The translations under genes and the position numbers were made by a program. The notes beneath the pieces are model-generated. The model did no database searches. It was not told the DNA's origin and saw only the letters and a list, made by a program, of their open reading frames with translations. From Betaproteobacteria bacterium (lineage in GTDB: Bacteria; Pseudomonadota; Gammaproteobacteria; Burkholderiales; Usitatibacteraceae), in the NCBI GenBank assembly GCA_012274175.1, contig JAAOZZ010000444.1, forward strand, positions 1 through 6,419: a stretch of DNA of 6,419 nt, written 5' to 3'. Positions 5,543 to 6,419 of this stretch are shown piece after piece; the first letter of the stretch is position 1; each line of letters begins with the position of its first letter.

Positions 5543-5562
5543 CATCCGATCGCGCCGCCGCG

Positions 5563-5567
5563 AAAGG
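5563..5567 (+). promoter_or_regulatory. Ribosome-binding site deciding the DUF4126 gene start
   Basis: AAAGG five bases before the ATG at 5573. The frame is open back to 5414, but that extension would begin upstream of the TATAAT box and has no family match, so 5573 is the start. Confidence 0.7.
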
Positions 5568-5572
5568 CCGCC

Positions 5573-6193
5573 ATGGACCTCGCCGACATCACGCCGTGGG
5601 TTGTCCCGCTCGCCATGGGCTTCGCCCTCGCGGCGACCGCGGGCCTGCGCGCGTTCCTGCCGCTGCTGGTCGTGGGGCTGCTCGCCCGCATGGGACACGT
5701 CGAGCTGGCGCCTGCGTTCGCGTGGATGGCGAGCACCCCGGCGCTCGTGGTCTTCGCAAGCGCGGTGGTGTTCGAGGTCCTGGGCGACAAGGTCCCGTTT
5801 TTCGACCACGTCTTGCACGCGGCCGGCGCTTTCGTGGCGCCGGTGGCCGGCACGCTCCTCGTCGCATCGCTGCTGCCGGCCCACGATCCCGTGGCCGCCG
5901 CCGCGCTGGGCCTCGCGAGCGGCGGCGCGGCGGCGCTGGCGGTGCACGCGGCACGTTCCACGATCCGTCCGCTTTCCACCGCATCCACCGGTGGAATGGG
6001 CAATCCCGCGCTGTCCCTCGGCGAGGACGCGCTCGCGCTGGGCGGGGTCGCGACCGCCCTGCTGTTCCCGCTGCTCGCCGCGATCGTGTCGGCCTGCGCG
6101 ATCGGGCTCGCCATCGCATTCGCCGTGGTCCTCGTGCGGCGCGCCCGGGGACGCCGCAACCCGGCCGTCGCGGACGGATCGTCCGCGGGATGA
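5573..6193 (+). CDS. DUF4126 family integral membrane protein
   Basis: A 206-residue hydrophobic protein matching the DUF4126 family. An N-terminal segment has ATAGLRAFLPLLVVGLLAR (21-39). FAWMAS (49-54) and then FEVLGDKVPFFDHVLH (67-82) hold the acidic and aromatic residues typical of the family. The conserved loop TGGMGNPALSLGED (139-152) follows. Hydrophobic helices fall around 8-21, 27-40, 55-70, 83-103, 106-125 and 154-188, ending in an Arg-rich cytoplasmic tail (RRARGRR). The biochemical function of the family is unknown. Its stop overlaps the start of a chromate-transporter gene by ATGA, so the two are almost certainly translated together, hinting at an ion-transport-related or accessory role. 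Expression likely comes from the TATAAT promoter just upstream. Confidence 0.88.
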   Translation: MDLADITPWVVPLAMGFALAATAGLRAFLPLLVVGLLARMGHVELAPAFAWMASTPALVVFASAVVFEVLGDKVPFFDHVLHAAGAFVAPVAGTLLVASLLPAHDPVAAAALGLASGGAAALAVHAARSTIRPLSTASTGGMGNPALSLGEDALALGGVATALLFPLLAAIVSACAIGLAIAFAVVLVRRARGRRNPAVADGSSAG

Positions 6194-6419
6194 GCGGGGA
6201 GCGAGAGCGCCGCGCCCTCGAAGTCTTCACCGCGTTCCTGCGCCTGGGGCTTACCTCCTTCGGGGGTCCGATCGCGCATATCGGGTACTTCCGCCGCGAG
6301 CTGGTCGAGCGGCGACGCTGGGTGAGCGAGGCCCGCTTCGCCGAGCTCCTGGGCCTGTGCCAGTTCCTCCCGGGGCCCGCGAGCAGCCAGCTCGGATTCA
6401 GCCTCGGATTGCTGCGGGC
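6190..6419 (+). CDS. chrA: Chromate transporter family protein ChrA, N-terminal part (cut by window edge)
   Basis: The first 76 codons of a ChrA/CHR-superfamily transporter. After a short polar start (MSGERERRALEVF) come the hallmark motifs: LRLGLTSFGGPIAHIGYF (18-35), the amphipathic RRELVERRRWVSEARFAEL (36-54) and LCQFLPGPASSQLG (57-70). These are the FGGP and PGPA signatures of the N-terminal half of ChrA. Full-length members are either about 400 residues (two halves in one protein) or about 200 residues (paired genes), and the window does not show which this is. The family exports chromate, often alongside sulfate, across the inner membrane; some members have other substrates. The ATG at 6190 overlaps the stop of the DUF4126 gene by four bases, so translational coupling is expected. 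No chrB-type regulator is seen in the window. Confidence 0.93.
   Translation, partial: MSGERERRALEVFTAFLRLGLTSFGGPIAHIGYFRRELVERRRWVSEARFAELLGLCQFLPGPASSQLGFSLGLLR

Noticed and set aside
5974..5996. Inverted repeat TTCCACC...GGTGGAA with an inner TCCACCGGTGGA palindrome
   Set aside because: It falls within the conserved STASTGGMGNP loop of the DUF4126 protein, so codon content explains it; no sign of a regulatory role.

Overview
The window is GC-rich, densely packed bacterial DNA. A two-heme c4-type cytochrome, a DUF883/YqjD-type cassette, a short HPF/RaiA-like factor and a ChrA-type transporter together suggest a Gram-negative proteobacterium, most likely a betaproteobacterium. This is an inference from gene content; there is no rRNA or other taxonomic marker here. 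No tRNA, rRNA, CRISPR array or insertion sequence was seen.

Left part (1-1491, + strand): the last 13 codons of an upstream gene, whose product ends in Phe as outer-membrane barrels often do, are followed closely by a lipoprotein di-heme cytochrome c and an exported protein of unknown function with four cysteines. The three are tightly spaced and may be one transcript. They converge on a minus-strand hemolysin III/TrhA (PAQR) membrane protein (1520-2137).

Middle (2138-3024, + strand): a broken phosphoenolpyruvate synthase gene. Only the C-terminal TIM-barrel part survives. A small upstream piece of the same domain lies in another frame, separated from the main piece by an apparent internal deletion. 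The remnant runs four bases into the convergent gene on the other strand.

Minus-strand cassette (4778 down to 3021): five small genes in the order HPF/RaiA-like ribosome-associated protein, coiled-coil stress-type protein, DUF883 (ElaB/YqjD) membrane-anchored protein, YqjE/phage-holin-like membrane protein, and a YqjK-like small protein. Gaps are 28, 19 and 12 nt and the last pair overlaps by 8 nt. The last three genes match the E. coli yqjD-yqjE-yqjK arrangement. A ribosome-hibernation factor at the head of a cassette containing a YqjD-type ribosome-binding membrane protein suggests a stationary-phase or stress module that parks ribosomes at the membrane. This is the most interesting hypothesis in the window.

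Right part: an unrecognised soluble protein on the minus strand (4854-5399) is divergent from a DUF4126 membrane protein (5573-6193) that has a near-consensus TATAAT box upstream. The DUF4126 gene overlaps, by ATGA, the start of a chromate-transporter family gene that runs off the right edge. Most of the window is ordinary housekeeping and accessory sequence. The points worth a second look are the ribosome/membrane cassette, the ppsA remnant, the DUF4126-ChrA coupling and two unrecognised proteins.
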